DNA of 64,000 nucleotides from Oscillospiraceae bacterium (GTDB lineage Bacteria > Bacillota > Clostridia > Oscillospirales > Ruminococcaceae): positions 58,839 through 122,838 of the forward strand of contig JAFXCV010000068.1 in NCBI GenBank assembly GCA_017521325.1, given 5' to 3'. The notes under the pieces are model-generated. The model did not search any database and was not told the DNA's origin. It saw nothing but the letters and a program-made list of their open reading frames with translations. Within the stretch, counting starts at the first letter, position 1, and each line of letters begins with the position of its first letter. Positions 33,630 through 42,533 of the stretch are shown in pieces. Position numbers and translations under genes: made by a program.

Positions 33630-34611
33630 TCTTGACATCCTCTCTGAATCTGTTCACCACTTGAAGATATTCATCAAGCTGAGTATCGCTCTGCGGTGCA
33701 TTTGATGTGCTGCTTGCAGCAGAGTTCCGCTGCTTCTGTGCCTGTTCGGCCGATGTGATACCCTGTGTTTCCCACTTTTCGAGTATGGTATTGATGTATT
33801 TGAAATTCAGTTTTTCGATACTCTCAATCGTCAGTTCATAGGCATATCGGATCAGCTCCATGGAATAGCCCTTCTGTCGCCATGATTCGATATATTTTTT
33901 TTGCTGTGACGTGGGGCTGTGCTGCATTTCAAACATTCTGCGGATTTCCGAAAGATAACTATGTTCGGTTGTCAGTCGCCTGATTTCACTTTCTGCCTGT
34001 TCCAGCGTCAGGATTTCCAGTTCCGTCCAGCTGATTGCAATGGATTCGGCGTAGGACATGCTGACCTTGTCGATGGATACACAATACCCAAGAAGCGTCA
34101 GCAGAACTTCGCTGCGCATGCCAAGGTAATTGTGAATCCAGATTAGAGAACGCTGCTCCATATGATTGAGCATCCTGCCAAACAGCGATTCGACACATAG
34201 AAAGAGATCTTTGAGTTCCTGTGAGGTTTCCAGTGTGTGTGCAATTTCCGAAGGATCAAGCTTGATTTCCTTGCTGCCCCTCTGCACTTTGGATTTTTCC
34301 GGTTTTGTTTCCGTTTTAGCAGGAGTTTCCGTCGTCTGAGGTGGTGCAAAAGCAAAACATTGTACCTCGGATTTGCTATCCTGCATCTGCAGGATATTTG
34401 CCTGTACCCAGAACTGAATCGCATCATCCGTTTCCTCTTCAGTAATTCGAAGAAATTCAGCGATTTTTGCACCTGATACATTCTGGTTTTTCAAAACATA
34501 CAGCAGAACCTTGATCTGTGTATCAGAGGCGATGCGCAGAAAATGATCGACAACCGCCGAAGGGACTGCAAATACATTTCCCCAGCATCCGAAATTCACC
34601 TGATAGTCCAT
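33622..34611 (-). CDS. DnaD-domain replication protein
   Basis: The 329-residue protein has an N-terminal winged-helix region (FAVPSAVVDHFLRIASDTQIKVLLYVL) and two DnaD/DnaB-like helical parts (about 120-210 and 225-300, the latter with YIESWRQKGYSMELIRYAYEL). Such proteins work with DnaC/DnaI in primosome assembly. It sits between a transglutaminase gene (35 bases upstream) and the helicase loader (overlapping), which supports the replication role. Linkers are charged and probably flexible. Confidence 0.85.
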   Translation of the reverse strand: MDYQVNFGCWGNVFAVPSAVVDHFLRIASDTQIKVLLYVLKNQNVSGAKIAEFLRITEEETDDAIQFWVQANILQMQDSKSEVQCFAFAPPQTTETPAKTETKPEKSKVQRGSKEIKLDPSEIAHTLETSQELKDLFLCVESLFGRMLNHMEQRSLIWIHNYLGMRSEVLLTLLGYCVSIDKVSMSYAESIAISWTELEILTLEQAESEIRRLTTEHSYLSEIRRMFEMQHSPTSQQKKYIESWRQKGYSMELIRYAYELTIESIEKLNFKYINTILEKWETQGITSAEQAQKQRNSAASSTSNAPQSDTQLDEYLQVVNRFREDVKNE

Positions 34612-34646
34612 ATTTTCTCCTTTAATTCCTCAGGACATGCTTATGA

Positions 34647-37253
34647 TTAACACAAGTGCATGAAATACCGTAGTTTCATGCGTTTGAATAATCCATTTTC
34701 CTCGTAGATTGAACGTGCCAACTTTTTTGTGATCTGCAGAAGAAGTGTAAGCTCCTCATCAGTAATGGTATGATGGCTGAACTTTGCCTTTGCTGCGATG
34801 GATACAGCGTCCTCCAGTCGATATTTGCCGAGATAATGATTGCATTTTGCAGCACCATCCTCAGAAATATCAGAAATTTTCGTAGATGCGGTATTGACGC
34901 CGCAGTATTTCATAAGGCGGAGCAAATAGCAATAGATACAAATTGCCGCAGCATTTTTGTCTTTTTGTCGGAAGGATTTATTACGTCGTTTCTCTGAGAA
35001 TTGCCAAAACAGGTGGAGGCTGAAGGGGATGGCTGCAATTATCAGCAGAATTATTGCACCCCAGAGTAACGGTCGTAAATCAATTCTGTTTTTCTGTGAA
35101 GGAGTCGGTGCTGTGGTTGACACAGTAGTTGTTGTAGTGCTGGTGATTACTTCTGTAGAAGCAATCGTTGTCGCTGCAGTCGTTACAGCAGCTTGCTGTG
35201 TAGGATTTTCTGACGGCATTGTGGATGGTTCCTGTGGTTCAACCTGTGTGTAGGTAAATTCAAAGGGAACCCAACCCCATCCGTTGATATAAAATTCCAC
35301 CCATGCGTGGGCATTACTATCAAGAACATTTAGCGTATACACAGATTTTCCATTCACAACTGTCTTTTTTAGGGTTTTGTTTTCTTTACAATCAACCAGA
35401 TATCCTTCACAATAACGTGCCGGAATACCCGCCATGCGAGCAAGAACCACGCCTGCAGTAGCATAGTGCATACAGTATCCTTTTTGGTTATCAAGCAAAA
35501 AATGTGCTGCAAAATCCTGATCGACAGGCGTTTTACCGGGGGCGAGTGTGTAGGTTGACTGTTTGCTGACTGTTTCACGCAGAGCTTGCAGAAATTCCAG
35601 TGTTTCCGAAGCAGTTGCATACTCTGCATCATAGCTGTCGATGATATATGAATAGGTGTTGTATATCCTCTGCATTGCATCTGTATCGGGCAATTTCGTG
35701 TGATGTTTGTATACGAAATCCCGATATCCGTTTTCGCAAAGAATCATCGCCTCGACTGTTTCTGGAGAATAGGAGAAAACTCCCGGAATCGCCGGAAACA
35801 GGAGTTCCTGCATGTCGGCATTATTTTCCGAAGGAAGTGATTGGAAAATTTCTTTGTTTTCTTCACGGCAAAGAGCGTACGGTGAATCAAAGATTTGTTC
35901 ATAACCTGAAAATCTTTGTAAGATCTTCTCGTAGTTCTGGTTCCTGAGAATCTTATATTCATTCGAAAAACTTGTAAATCGGTTATCATTCTGGTAGGAA
36001 AGTGAGGGATTCTTTTCATATCCATAAGGAACGCTCCGACTGATTACACGATTGAGATTATGCATGGTCATTGTAGTGGTACTTGAAGAACTGAGTATGA
36101 CGTTTTCATAAAGAAAATCCTGCGGATAATAATCAAGCTTCTCAAACAGTTTAAAAACATCGTTAGATTCATATTCTTCAAGTGGGAGCATGCTCCATGT
36201 ATTTTCATCATAAATTTCGCCCGTAAGGAATTTCAGATAAATCCGACCTTCTGGCAGTTCGGAAAAGGTAAGACCGGAAATAGAAATGTTTTGATACTCT
36301 TGTTTATCCTGCCTACCCAATTTGACAACTACACGATTATTATTGGTAGGACGATTCATCCCTAAAAAGCTGAACCGATCTTCTAAATTCGAAAAATCCA
36401 TGCTTGAGAAATTTTCAATCGTATCTGATCTGATTTTCTTGATAAAATCATTTCGGTGATAGTTCGTAGCCTGCAGGATCAGATCGATCCCCGTGCCAAG
36501 AATCATCACAACGCATAATACGATAACCCCAATCTTTTCCGTGACCATAAATCGCATACTGGAAACAGGGAAGAACGTGTTATCACGTCGCAGAAAGCTG
36601 TTCTGTTCCTTCTTGTGATAAGCGCCGGAATTGGATAAATGCACGGCGCACATGCTTGCCCAGAATGCAAACAACATAATTGCATAAGTGTGATTTGGTG
36701 CGACGCCTTGATAAAAGCCGATCTCTACATAGGGAAAGGTGGCAAGGAGTGACAAAAACAGATTCTGAAAATGAATCACACTGTAACATATCATGCAGAT
36801 AATCGGAAAGCATGCAAAAACAAGAAATACGGTTGTACTGTATTCCTCTGTAAATTCACCCGAAATTGTGAAACGCTGCCAGTCTGTCAGGAAAATAATT
36901 TTGTAGATGGAGTTTGCAATGTGAATGAATCCATCACAGAATGCTTTGCGGAACAGATAAAAAAGCAGTACGTAACCACCTGCGGATAATAGCTTGATTA
37001 TCAGCCACTTACCGCACTTTGCAGCAGATATCGCACATAACACAAATTCTGTCAGTAAGCAGCCGAATAGTATAGGTATATGATAGATCGGCTGAAACAT
37101 AGATAGAAACGTGAAAATTCCTCCGATTGCCCCAAAAAATGCAATCAGAATCAGAAACAGCGTACTGCGATGATAATTTCGATTCTGAACTGCCATAGAA
37201 ATGGTATTTTCTATCTGAATGCCGCTGAGATTCGGCTTTTGATTCTGCTTCAT
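34647..37253 (-). CDS. TgpA-like membrane transglutaminase
   Basis: The 868-residue protein has about six membrane segments at the N-terminus, a large extracellular part, another membrane segment (about residue 745) and a cytoplasmic tail. The transglutaminase core has KGYCMHYATAGVVLARMAGIPARY (Cys near residue 594) and SNAHAWVEFYINGWGWVPFEFT (His near 649). The third catalytic position is Glu rather than Asp. A Thr-rich linker precedes the last membrane segment. With DUF58 and MoxR upstream it forms the common MoxR-DUF58-TgpA set. The substrate is unknown. Confidence 0.85.
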   Translation of the reverse strand: MKQNQKPNLSGIQIENTISMAVQNRNYHRSTLFLILIAFFGAIGGIFTFLSMFQPIYHIPILFGCLLTEFVLCAISAAKCGKWLIIKLLSAGGYVLLFYLFRKAFCDGFIHIANSIYKIIFLTDWQRFTISGEFTEEYSTTVFLVFACFPIICMICYSVIHFQNLFLSLLATFPYVEIGFYQGVAPNHTYAIMLFAFWASMCAVHLSNSGAYHKKEQNSFLRRDNTFFPVSSMRFMVTEKIGVIVLCVVMILGTGIDLILQATNYHRNDFIKKIRSDTIENFSSMDFSNLEDRFSFLGMNRPTNNNRVVVKLGRQDKQEYQNISISGLTFSELPEGRIYLKFLTGEIYDENTWSMLPLEEYESNDVFKLFEKLDYYPQDFLYENVILSSSSTTTMTMHNLNRVISRSVPYGYEKNPSLSYQNDNRFTSFSNEYKILRNQNYEKILQRFSGYEQIFDSPYALCREENKEIFQSLPSENNADMQELLFPAIPGVFSYSPETVEAMILCENGYRDFVYKHHTKLPDTDAMQRIYNTYSYIIDSYDAEYATASETLEFLQALRETVSKQSTYTLAPGKTPVDQDFAAHFLLDNQKGYCMHYATAGVVLARMAGIPARYCEGYLVDCKENKTLKKTVVNGKSVYTLNVLDSNAHAWVEFYINGWGWVPFEFTYTQVEPQEPSTMPSENPTQQAAVTTAATTIASTEVITSTTTTTVSTTAPTPSQKNRIDLRPLLWGAIILLIIAAIPFSLHLFWQFSEKRRNKSFRQKDKNAAAICIYCYLLRLMKYCGVNTASTKISDISEDGAAKCNHYLGKYRLEDAVSIAAKAKFSHHTITDEELTLLLQITKKLARSIYEENGLFKRMKLRYFMHLC

Positions 37254-37284
37254 AATTTACCTCATGCACCTAAAGCTGGAACGA

Positions 37285-38466
37285 TCAAACAATAAGTGCT
37301 TTAACATCTTTATCAATGTTGTCAGGGGTCGTCATAATCAGTGATGAATGATCAGAAACCAAAGGTTTTTCCATCTGCTTATCACTGATTATGATGATAT
37401 TTCTTTGATTTGCATTCATCCTCTGGTCAATTGCAGTGGTAAGCAATTCTGAAAAGAAATTTGTAATACATGTCACAGAAGAAAACTGCTCGTTGACAAC
37501 TTCATTCAGAAGATGATGTACATCCATTTTCATGGAATTCAATGAATAATAAAGTTCACGAAACATTTCCGTGATATCTGTAAGGGTAGTAGGGGTATAT
37601 TGGCGTATCTCGTTTGATTCCGTACTGTACCACAGAATTGTCGGTGCCGTCTGCTGCTCAATCATGGTGCAGGCAAGTGAATATAATAGCGAAAGAAACG
37701 CTTCCGACTCACGCATAATATTTTGTGAAGTCAGTTGACTCGTTTGAAAATCCGCAATCACCAAAACGGATTTAAGAACCGGCGTACTGAATTCCTTGAC
37801 AAGCGTCTGATCACTTTTGGAGCTGAGCTTCCAGTGAATTCTGCTCACAGGATCTCCCGGAATATATTCGTGTATTCCAAAAATTTCGGAAGGATCATCT
37901 CCCGGTTTGTCACCGAACATATCGCTGTCACTGCAGTTTACGGGGGCTGAGGATTCTGAAATCTGCATAGGCATTCTTTTGGGAAGTATCAGAACAGAAA
38001 CTTTTTTACTGGACATTCTGAGATTAGTGCGAAATAAATGGAAATAATCGAGAACAAAGAGTTTTTCAAGAGAAATGTCAAGAGAACCGCAGAAGTCTGC
38101 ATGAATATAAAAAGTCATTTTTGTTATATTTCCGGATTGCAGCGGAAATTGAAGTCGCATGCGCTCTTTCTCCGCACTAAATGAATGACGCAGGTCAATC
38201 ACAGCATGTGTTTGCGAAAACGAAAATGGAAGCCGATTATTAACTATGATCGTCACAGGAATGGATTCACCGGACGTGCTGGTATTCATATTACAGCTCA
38301 GTGATGCTTCGCTTCTAAATTTTAACCAAAGCATTAGAATGATCAATAAAACAGGAAGGCAGAGCGCACATAGCAGCATGACAAGTGCGATGGAATCGAC
38401 ATACAACACCCAGAAGCATACCAGTATGATGAGAATAACCAGATAGAGAAGTTTGATCAGTATCAT
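37285..38466 (-). CDS. DUF58 domain protein
   Basis: The 393-residue protein has two membrane segments in the first 55 residues and then the DUF58 signature EYIPGDPVSRIHWKLSSK (about 215-235). The region after it is VWA-like. DUF58 proteins are usually partners of MoxR ATPases and TgpA-like proteins, as here. Its ATG overlaps the MoxR stop by four bases (ATGA), and TgpA starts 31 bases after it ends. Molecular function is not established. Confidence 0.86.
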   Translation of the reverse strand: MILIKLLYLVILIILVCFWVLYVDSIALVMLLCALCLPVLLIILMLWLKFRSEASLSCNMNTSTSGESIPVTIIVNNRLPFSFSQTHAVIDLRHSFSAEKERMRLQFPLQSGNITKMTFYIHADFCGSLDISLEKLFVLDYFHLFRTNLRMSSKKVSVLILPKRMPMQISESSAPVNCSDSDMFGDKPGDDPSEIFGIHEYIPGDPVSRIHWKLSSKSDQTLVKEFSTPVLKSVLVIADFQTSQLTSQNIMRESEAFLSLLYSLACTMIEQQTAPTILWYSTESNEIRQYTPTTLTDITEMFRELYYSLNSMKMDVHHLLNEVVNEQFSSVTCITNFFSELLTTAIDQRMNANQRNIIIISDKQMEKPLVSDHSSLIMTTPDNIDKDVKALIV

Positions 38467-39458
38467 GCGCCTTGCTCCACATTCGGTACAGGAACAGAGT
38501 CAAGAATGTCTTGAATGATCTGCTCGGGCTTTTGCATAATATCCGTTTGATTACGCAGGAGAAGACGGTGAGAAAAGACATCAGCGCAGACATATATCAC
38601 GTCATCCGGGAGGATATAATCCCGTCCCTGTACATATGCACAAGCCTTTGCCATCTGCATCAACGCAAGAGAACCACGGGGACTGATGCCAAGGCGGATT
38701 GCAGGGTGATTTCTTGTTGCATTTGTGAGATCGACGATATATTTGTAAATTGGCTCACTGACATAGACCTGCTGAACCTTCTGACGCATTCTTTCGATGG
38801 TCAGTGCATCAGCAACCTGCTCAATTTCATCAAGCGGATTGTGATCCTGTCTTGCCATCAGCATTGCAATTTCGCTGTTTGCATTCGGATAGCCAAGTGT
38901 GAGCTTAATCAGGAAACGGTCAAGCTGTGATTCGGGAAGCTTTTGTGTTCCGACACAGGTAATGGGATTCTGTGTTGCAATCACGATGTGCGGGGAGGGG
39001 AGGGGATAGGTGGTGCCGTCAATGGTAACAGCCCCCTCCTCCATCAGCTCAAGCAATGCAGATTGTGTTTTGCTGGAGGTTCTGTTGATCTCGTCAGCAA
39101 GAAGAAGATTGCAGAATGCGGAACCCTTTTTGAAAATAAAGCTGTTTGTGGATTTGTTGTAAATTGTAAATCCCGTTACATCCGACGGAAGAACATCGGG
39201 GGTAAACTGGATACGCTTGGTAGATAACGAAAGTGTCCTTGAAATTGCAAGTGCGAGTGTTGTTTTACCAACACCGGGAATATCTTCAAGAAGAATGTGA
39301 CCGCCTGCAAGAATTGCAAGAAGTACCTTGAGGATTTTTATATCCTTGCCGCTGACTGCCTTGTGTATCTCAAGCAGCATCTGTTTGACTGCTGTGTTTC
39401 GTATTACTATACTTTCCTTCATAGAAGGCTGATTTCTATATTGATTAAAAAGCTCCAT
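38463..39458 (-). CDS. MoxR-family AAA+ ATPase
   Basis: The 331-residue protein has Walker A in LLEDIPGVGKTTLALAIS, Walker B in LLLADEINRTSSKTQSALLELMEEGAVTI, sensor 1 in VIATQNP and the RFLIKLTLGYP segment. MoxR ATPases act as chaperones that help assemble metal or membrane complexes. It is the first gene of a six-gene minus-strand run: MoxR, DUF58, TgpA-like, DnaD-like, DnaC-like, nitroreductase. A promoter lies about 50 bases upstream. Confidence 0.93.
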   Translation of the reverse strand: MELFNQYRNQPSMKESIVIRNTAVKQMLLEIHKAVSGKDIKILKVLLAILAGGHILLEDIPGVGKTTLALAISRTLSLSTKRIQFTPDVLPSDVTGFTIYNKSTNSFIFKKGSAFCNLLLADEINRTSSKTQSALLELMEEGAVTIDGTTYPLPSPHIVIATQNPITCVGTQKLPESQLDRFLIKLTLGYPNANSEIAMLMARQDHNPLDEIEQVADALTIERMRQKVQQVYVSEPIYKYIVDLTNATRNHPAIRLGISPRGSLALMQMAKACAYVQGRDYILPDDVIYVCADVFSHRLLLRNQTDIMQKPEQIIQDILDSVPVPNVEQGA

Positions 39459-39506
39459 TAAAATAATGTCCTTTCACATATCCATATCAGCAAAAGCCGT
39501 ACATCT

Positions 39507-39535
39507 ATTATAGCATTTTTCTGTATGAAATGCAA
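39507..39535 (-). promoter_or_regulatory. Promoter of the MoxR operon
   Basis: On the minus strand TTGCAT (39530-39535) and TATAAT (39507-39512) are 17 bases apart, with TGC before the -10. Confidence 0.7.
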
Positions 39536-39596
39536 GGGTATGGAAGATTTTTTCGCTTATCTCTTTCTTGATTTATCGTTTATTTAAAAAAAGGCA

Positions 39597-39625
39597 TTGC
39601 AATTATTCAAAGAATGTGTTATGAT
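39597..39625 (+). promoter_or_regulatory. Promoter of the small membrane protein pair
   Basis: TTGCAA (39597-39602), a 17-base spacer and TATGAT (39620-39625), with TGT before the -10. Confidence 0.6.
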
Positions 39626-39661
39626 AGAAATGTAGAGAATCCAGTAAGGAGGGAACATGAA

Positions 39662-40087
39662 ATGAATAAATTAAAAGGAAATGAGGATATGGTTCGTATT
39701 CTTGCAGTTGCAGCTGCATTTCTGGTTATGTGCATCATTATTGGGATTTCACTGCATTCTATAGAAAAAATTGACAAAGCCAATCAAAAGGGACAGGACA
39801 TCGAAGAAGGCAAGAAATATGCTGCATCCATTATGCAGACAAATGCAACAACCAATATCTGGGAATATCTGCGTAATACAACCGAACTGCAGACGGAAAC
39901 AGAAACTACAGAAACGGAATTCTCTGAAACATTGGAATCCGGAGTTGTAATCGAAGGATCACAAGAAGAACAAATTGAATCTGAAACAACGTTTTCTGAA
40001 ACAACGTTTTCCGAAACAGAACCTGAACAGACCACGATGGTTACAACTAAGACGTCCTCTACAGGGTTTACTCTGATTCTGAATTAA
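39662..40087 (+). CDS. Single-pass membrane protein with Thr/Glu-rich outer region
   Basis: ATG 39662 follows AAGGAGGGAA. The 141-residue product has one hydrophobic segment (about residues 11-32) and a coiled-coil-like stretch (SIEKIDKANQKGQDIEEGKK). Then comes a low-complexity Glu/Thr/Ser region with repeats of ETTFSET. It probably spans the membrane once with most of the chain outside. It shares a transcript with the next, 39-residue membrane peptide. No known domain. Confidence 0.65.
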   Translation: MNKLKGNEDMVRILAVAAAFLVMCIIIGISLHSIEKIDKANQKGQDIEEGKKYAASIMQTNATTNIWEYLRNTTELQTETETTETEFSETLESGVVIEGSQEEQIESETTFSETTFSETEPEQTTMVTTKTSSTGFTLILN

Positions 40088-40102
40088 TTGAAGGAGAGAA
40101 TT

Positions 40103-40222
40103 ATGAAGAGAAAAACAGTGAAAACTAAAAAAAGCAACATTATGCGTGTTGTCATACTGATTATAGCAATTGCTATGTTGCTCGGATGTCTGCTGATGCC
40201 TCTGACGCAGATGATGCAATGA
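40103..40222 (+). CDS. 39-residue single-pass membrane peptide
   Basis: ATG 40103 has AAGGAGAG at good spacing, 15 bases after the previous stop. The product has a basic start (MKRKTVKTKKSN), one hydrophobic segment and a short tail (LTQMMQ). Size, charge and shape resemble the tiny membrane proteins of the Prli42/DUF4044 kind found in Firmicutes, but the sequence match is too short to be sure. Confidence 0.55.
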   Translation: MKRKTVKTKKSNIMRVVILIIAIAMLLGCLLMPLTQMMQ

Positions 40223-40340
40223 CAACCAGTTATTTATTTCCGATTTTCAACACAGCTTAGTGAAACGGCGTATCTATGGGATTTCTGATGCCTTGACGAA
40301 TAAAATTTAAGAAAAACAATTCTTTTTAAGAAATGTTCGA

Positions 40341-40374
40341 CGGATGAATTTTTTATTAAATTCATCCGTTTTTT
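40341..40374 (+). terminator. Rho-independent terminator
   Basis: CGGATGAATTT (40341-40351) pairs with AAATTCATCCG (40358-40368) around a 6-base loop, followed by six T. Confidence 0.9.
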
Positions 40375-40470
40375 ATGTTGAAAACTAAGTTGTATTTAGT
40401 CGAAACTCACAACAAAAAAAGTGTTTTTATGTCAATTTGACGAATTTGTACATATTTATCAAATTTGCGA

Positions 40471-40499
40471 TTGACAAATTAGACAACCTGTGGTATACT
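40471..40499 (+). promoter_or_regulatory. Promoter of the GH25-dockerin gene
   Basis: TTGACA (40471-40476), a 17-base spacer and TATACT (40494-40499), with TGG before the -10. Confidence 0.78.
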
Positions 40500-40554
40500 G
40501 GTTACAGTTCGAAAACAAAGTGTTTTCAATTCTATCTGAAAAGGAACGATTGCT

Positions 40555-42120
40555 ATGAAAAATTATACAAAACGTTTTCTTGCTGTAACATGTTCAGCAC
40601 TTCTTTGCATGCAGTATGCAACAGCTTATACAGTAGCTTCTGCTGTGAATTTCATGACAATCAATACGACTTCATTTGACGATGATCCCGAGAAGTTTAA
40701 ATATATTGAAAATACAGACTTTCTTGCACAGGCAACTCAATCAACTGAAGCTGACTCTGAAACAGAAGAGCCGACAGAGCCTCCGAAGGAACCGAAGCCC
40801 ACATGTCTGGAAGAGATTGTTCATGACAAGAACGTGAAAGAATACAATCTGATTGAAGGCATTGATGTTTCCAAATGGCAGCCTATCATTGATTGGGAGG
40901 CTGTAAAGGCTGACGGTATTGATTTTGCAATTATCCGTATCGGTTATCGTGGTTATGGTGAAAAAGGCACTCTTATTGTTGATCCCTGCTTTGAATCCCA
41001 TATTCAAGGAGCACAGGAAGCCGGACTTGACGTAGGCGTATATTTCTTCACACAGGCAACCAACGAAGAAGAAGCAATTGAAGAAGCGAATTTGATTCTT
41101 GAAACGCTTGAAGGCTATGAACTTGAACTTCCTGTTTATTTTGATATTGAGAGCATTACACATGATGTTGGACGTCTTGATTCCGCAAAACTGACTGTAG
41201 AAGAACATACAGCGAATTGTGTTGCATTCTGTGAAACCATTATCAATGGCGGATATCAGGCAGGGGTCTATGGCAACAAATACTGGCTTGAAGAAAAACT
41301 CGATTCCAAATATCTGGAAACAGAGTATCCGGTATGGCTTGCAAGATATAACAAAGAACCTGAGTATAAGGGTGAATATCAGACGTGGCAGTACACAGAA
41401 AAAGGTACTGTGGATGGAATTAACGGTAATGTAGACAAGAATTGCTACTACGAGAGAAAGCTTGAATTTGCAGAGGAACAGCTGATCGTCAGAACTCCCG
41501 GTACTTTTATTCCCGATGTTTACGGTGAACACGCTTATAAATTTACATCCTCCGATACGAACATCATTAAGGTGGACAATTATGGTGCATTGAAGCCCGT
41601 CAAGAATGGTACCGCAACAATTACCGTAACATCTGAAAAAGATGGTTCCACAGATACGCTGGAAGTGATTGTAGTTGCATTCACGCAGGTTGCACTCTCT
41701 GAAAACACTTTGAAGTTTGATGGAATAGGTGTACAGAGCAAGTTGTCCGCAGTAAAATCAAAATCCGGCGTTACCTGGAAATCTACCAAACCCTCCGTTA
41801 TTACAATTGAAGATGATGGTACGATCGAAACTGTAGGATACGGCTCTGCATTGATTATTGCTACAAATTCACAGGGGAATATCGGACTTTGTGAAATTGA
41901 TGTAGTCAGCAATCTTATTGGTGACTGCGACAATGATGGTGCGATCACTGCACTTGATGCAGCAGAACTCCTTTGCTTTGCTGCGAAAAATTCAGTAAGT
42001 GCAGAAACAGAAATCAGCGATGAGATCATGAAGAGATACGATGTCAATGAAGATGGTGCTATCAATTCCAAGGATGCTGCAGCAGTTCTGGTTATGAGTG
42101 CAGAAGCTGCATGCAAATAA
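40555..42120 (+). CDS. Secreted GH25 lysozyme with Big2-like and dockerin domains
   Basis: The 521-residue protein has a signal peptide (about residues 1-30). A GH25 domain at about 98-305 follows (EGIDVSKWQ with D104; LPVYFDIES with D197 and E199 as catalytic acids). Next is a region with bacterial Ig-like (Big2) strands (about 310-450: WKSTKPSVITIEDDGTIETVGYG). A dockerin closes it at about 453-521, with two calcium-loop repeats, GDCDNDGAITALDAAELL and YDVNEDGAINSKDAAAVL. GH25 enzymes cut the MurNAc-GlcNAc bond of peptidoglycan. A dockerin on a muramidase suggests it docks to a cohesin-bearing surface complex. It is monocistronic. Confidence 0.9.
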   Translation: MKNYTKRFLAVTCSALLCMQYATAYTVASAVNFMTINTTSFDDDPEKFKYIENTDFLAQATQSTEADSETEEPTEPPKEPKPTCLEEIVHDKNVKEYNLIEGIDVSKWQPIIDWEAVKADGIDFAIIRIGYRGYGEKGTLIVDPCFESHIQGAQEAGLDVGVYFFTQATNEEEAIEEANLILETLEGYELELPVYFDIESITHDVGRLDSAKLTVEEHTANCVAFCETIINGGYQAGVYGNKYWLEEKLDSKYLETEYPVWLARYNKEPEYKGEYQTWQYTEKGTVDGINGNVDKNCYYERKLEFAEEQLIVRTPGTFIPDVYGEHAYKFTSSDTNIIKVDNYGALKPVKNGTATITVTSEKDGSTDTLEVIVVAFTQVALSENTLKFDGIGVQSKLSAVKSKSGVTWKSTKPSVITIEDDGTIETVGYGSALIIATNSQGNIGLCEIDVVSNLIGDCDNDGAITALDAAELLCFAAKNSVSAETEISDEIMKRYDVNEDGAINSKDAAAVLVMSAEAACK

Positions 42121-42144
42121 AAATCAATTACTTTAGGATAATTT

Positions 42145-42182
42145 AAAGGTTGCTTTTGATATTATGTCAAAAGCAACCTTTT
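42145..42182 (+). terminator. Rho-independent terminator
   Basis: A 15-bp perfect stem (42145-42159 with 42167-42181) around a 7-base loop, ending in T-rich sequence. Confidence 0.85.
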
Positions 42183-42252
42183 GATTTAAGTTTATCGGGA
42201 TATTCTTCAGATTCAAAGTAGTTTCATGAGATAAAAAAATTTCCATAAACAC

Positions 42253-42281
42253 TTGATTTTTATTTCAGAATATGCTATAAT
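42253..42281 (+). promoter_or_regulatory. Promoter of tRNA-Ser
   Basis: TTGATT (42253-42258), a 17-base spacer and TATAAT (42276-42281), with TGC before the -10. Confidence 0.72.
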
Positions 42282-42292
42282 ATATAAGTCAT

Positions 42293-42383
42293 GGAGAGTT
42301 GTCCGAGTGGTCGAAGGTGCGAAACTCGAAATTTCGTGTTCTCTAATAAAGAACCCAGGGTTCAAATCCCTGACTCTCCGCCA
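42293..42383 (+). tRNA. tRNA-Ser (anticodon CGA)
   Basis: GGAGAGT pairs with ACTCTCC to form the acceptor stem. The anticodon arm CGAAA-CTCGAAA-TTTCG shows anticodon CGA. A long variable arm (GTTC/GAAC) is typical of class II Ser tRNA. TTCAAAT is the T loop and CCA is encoded at 42381-42383. Confidence 0.95.
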
Positions 42384-42391
42384 ATACGCTA

Positions 42392-42416
42392 AAAACTTCC
42401 GTTTTTCGGGAGTTTT
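42392..42416 (+). terminator. Terminator of tRNA-Ser
   Basis: AAAACTTCCG pairs with CGGGAGTTTT (one G-T pair) around a 5-base loop, followed by T-rich sequence. Confidence 0.75.
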
Positions 42417-42495
42417 TATTTTATATCAGATCTTGATAATAATGTATTCAAAGCTGCACAAAATTGGTATTTCGTGCAACTTTGAATGTAGTTCT

Positions 42496-42526
42496 ACACG
42501 CAGTCCCCTTTAAAGCGACTGCGTGT
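42496..42526. terminator. Stem-loop at the end of the NPCBM-dockerin gene
   Basis: ACACGCAGTC (42496-42505) pairs with GACTGCGTGT (42517-42526) around an 11-base loop. The T tail is weak on the minus strand, so this may be a stability element as much as a terminator. Confidence 0.5.
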
Positions 42527-42533
42527 TTTGTGG

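Larger units (their letters stand above)
40223..40554. other. Intergenic region, no gene seen
   Basis: These 332 bases hold a terminator (40341-40374) and a promoter (40471-40499). No open frame with a ribosome binding site is visible on either strand. Confidence 0.7.
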
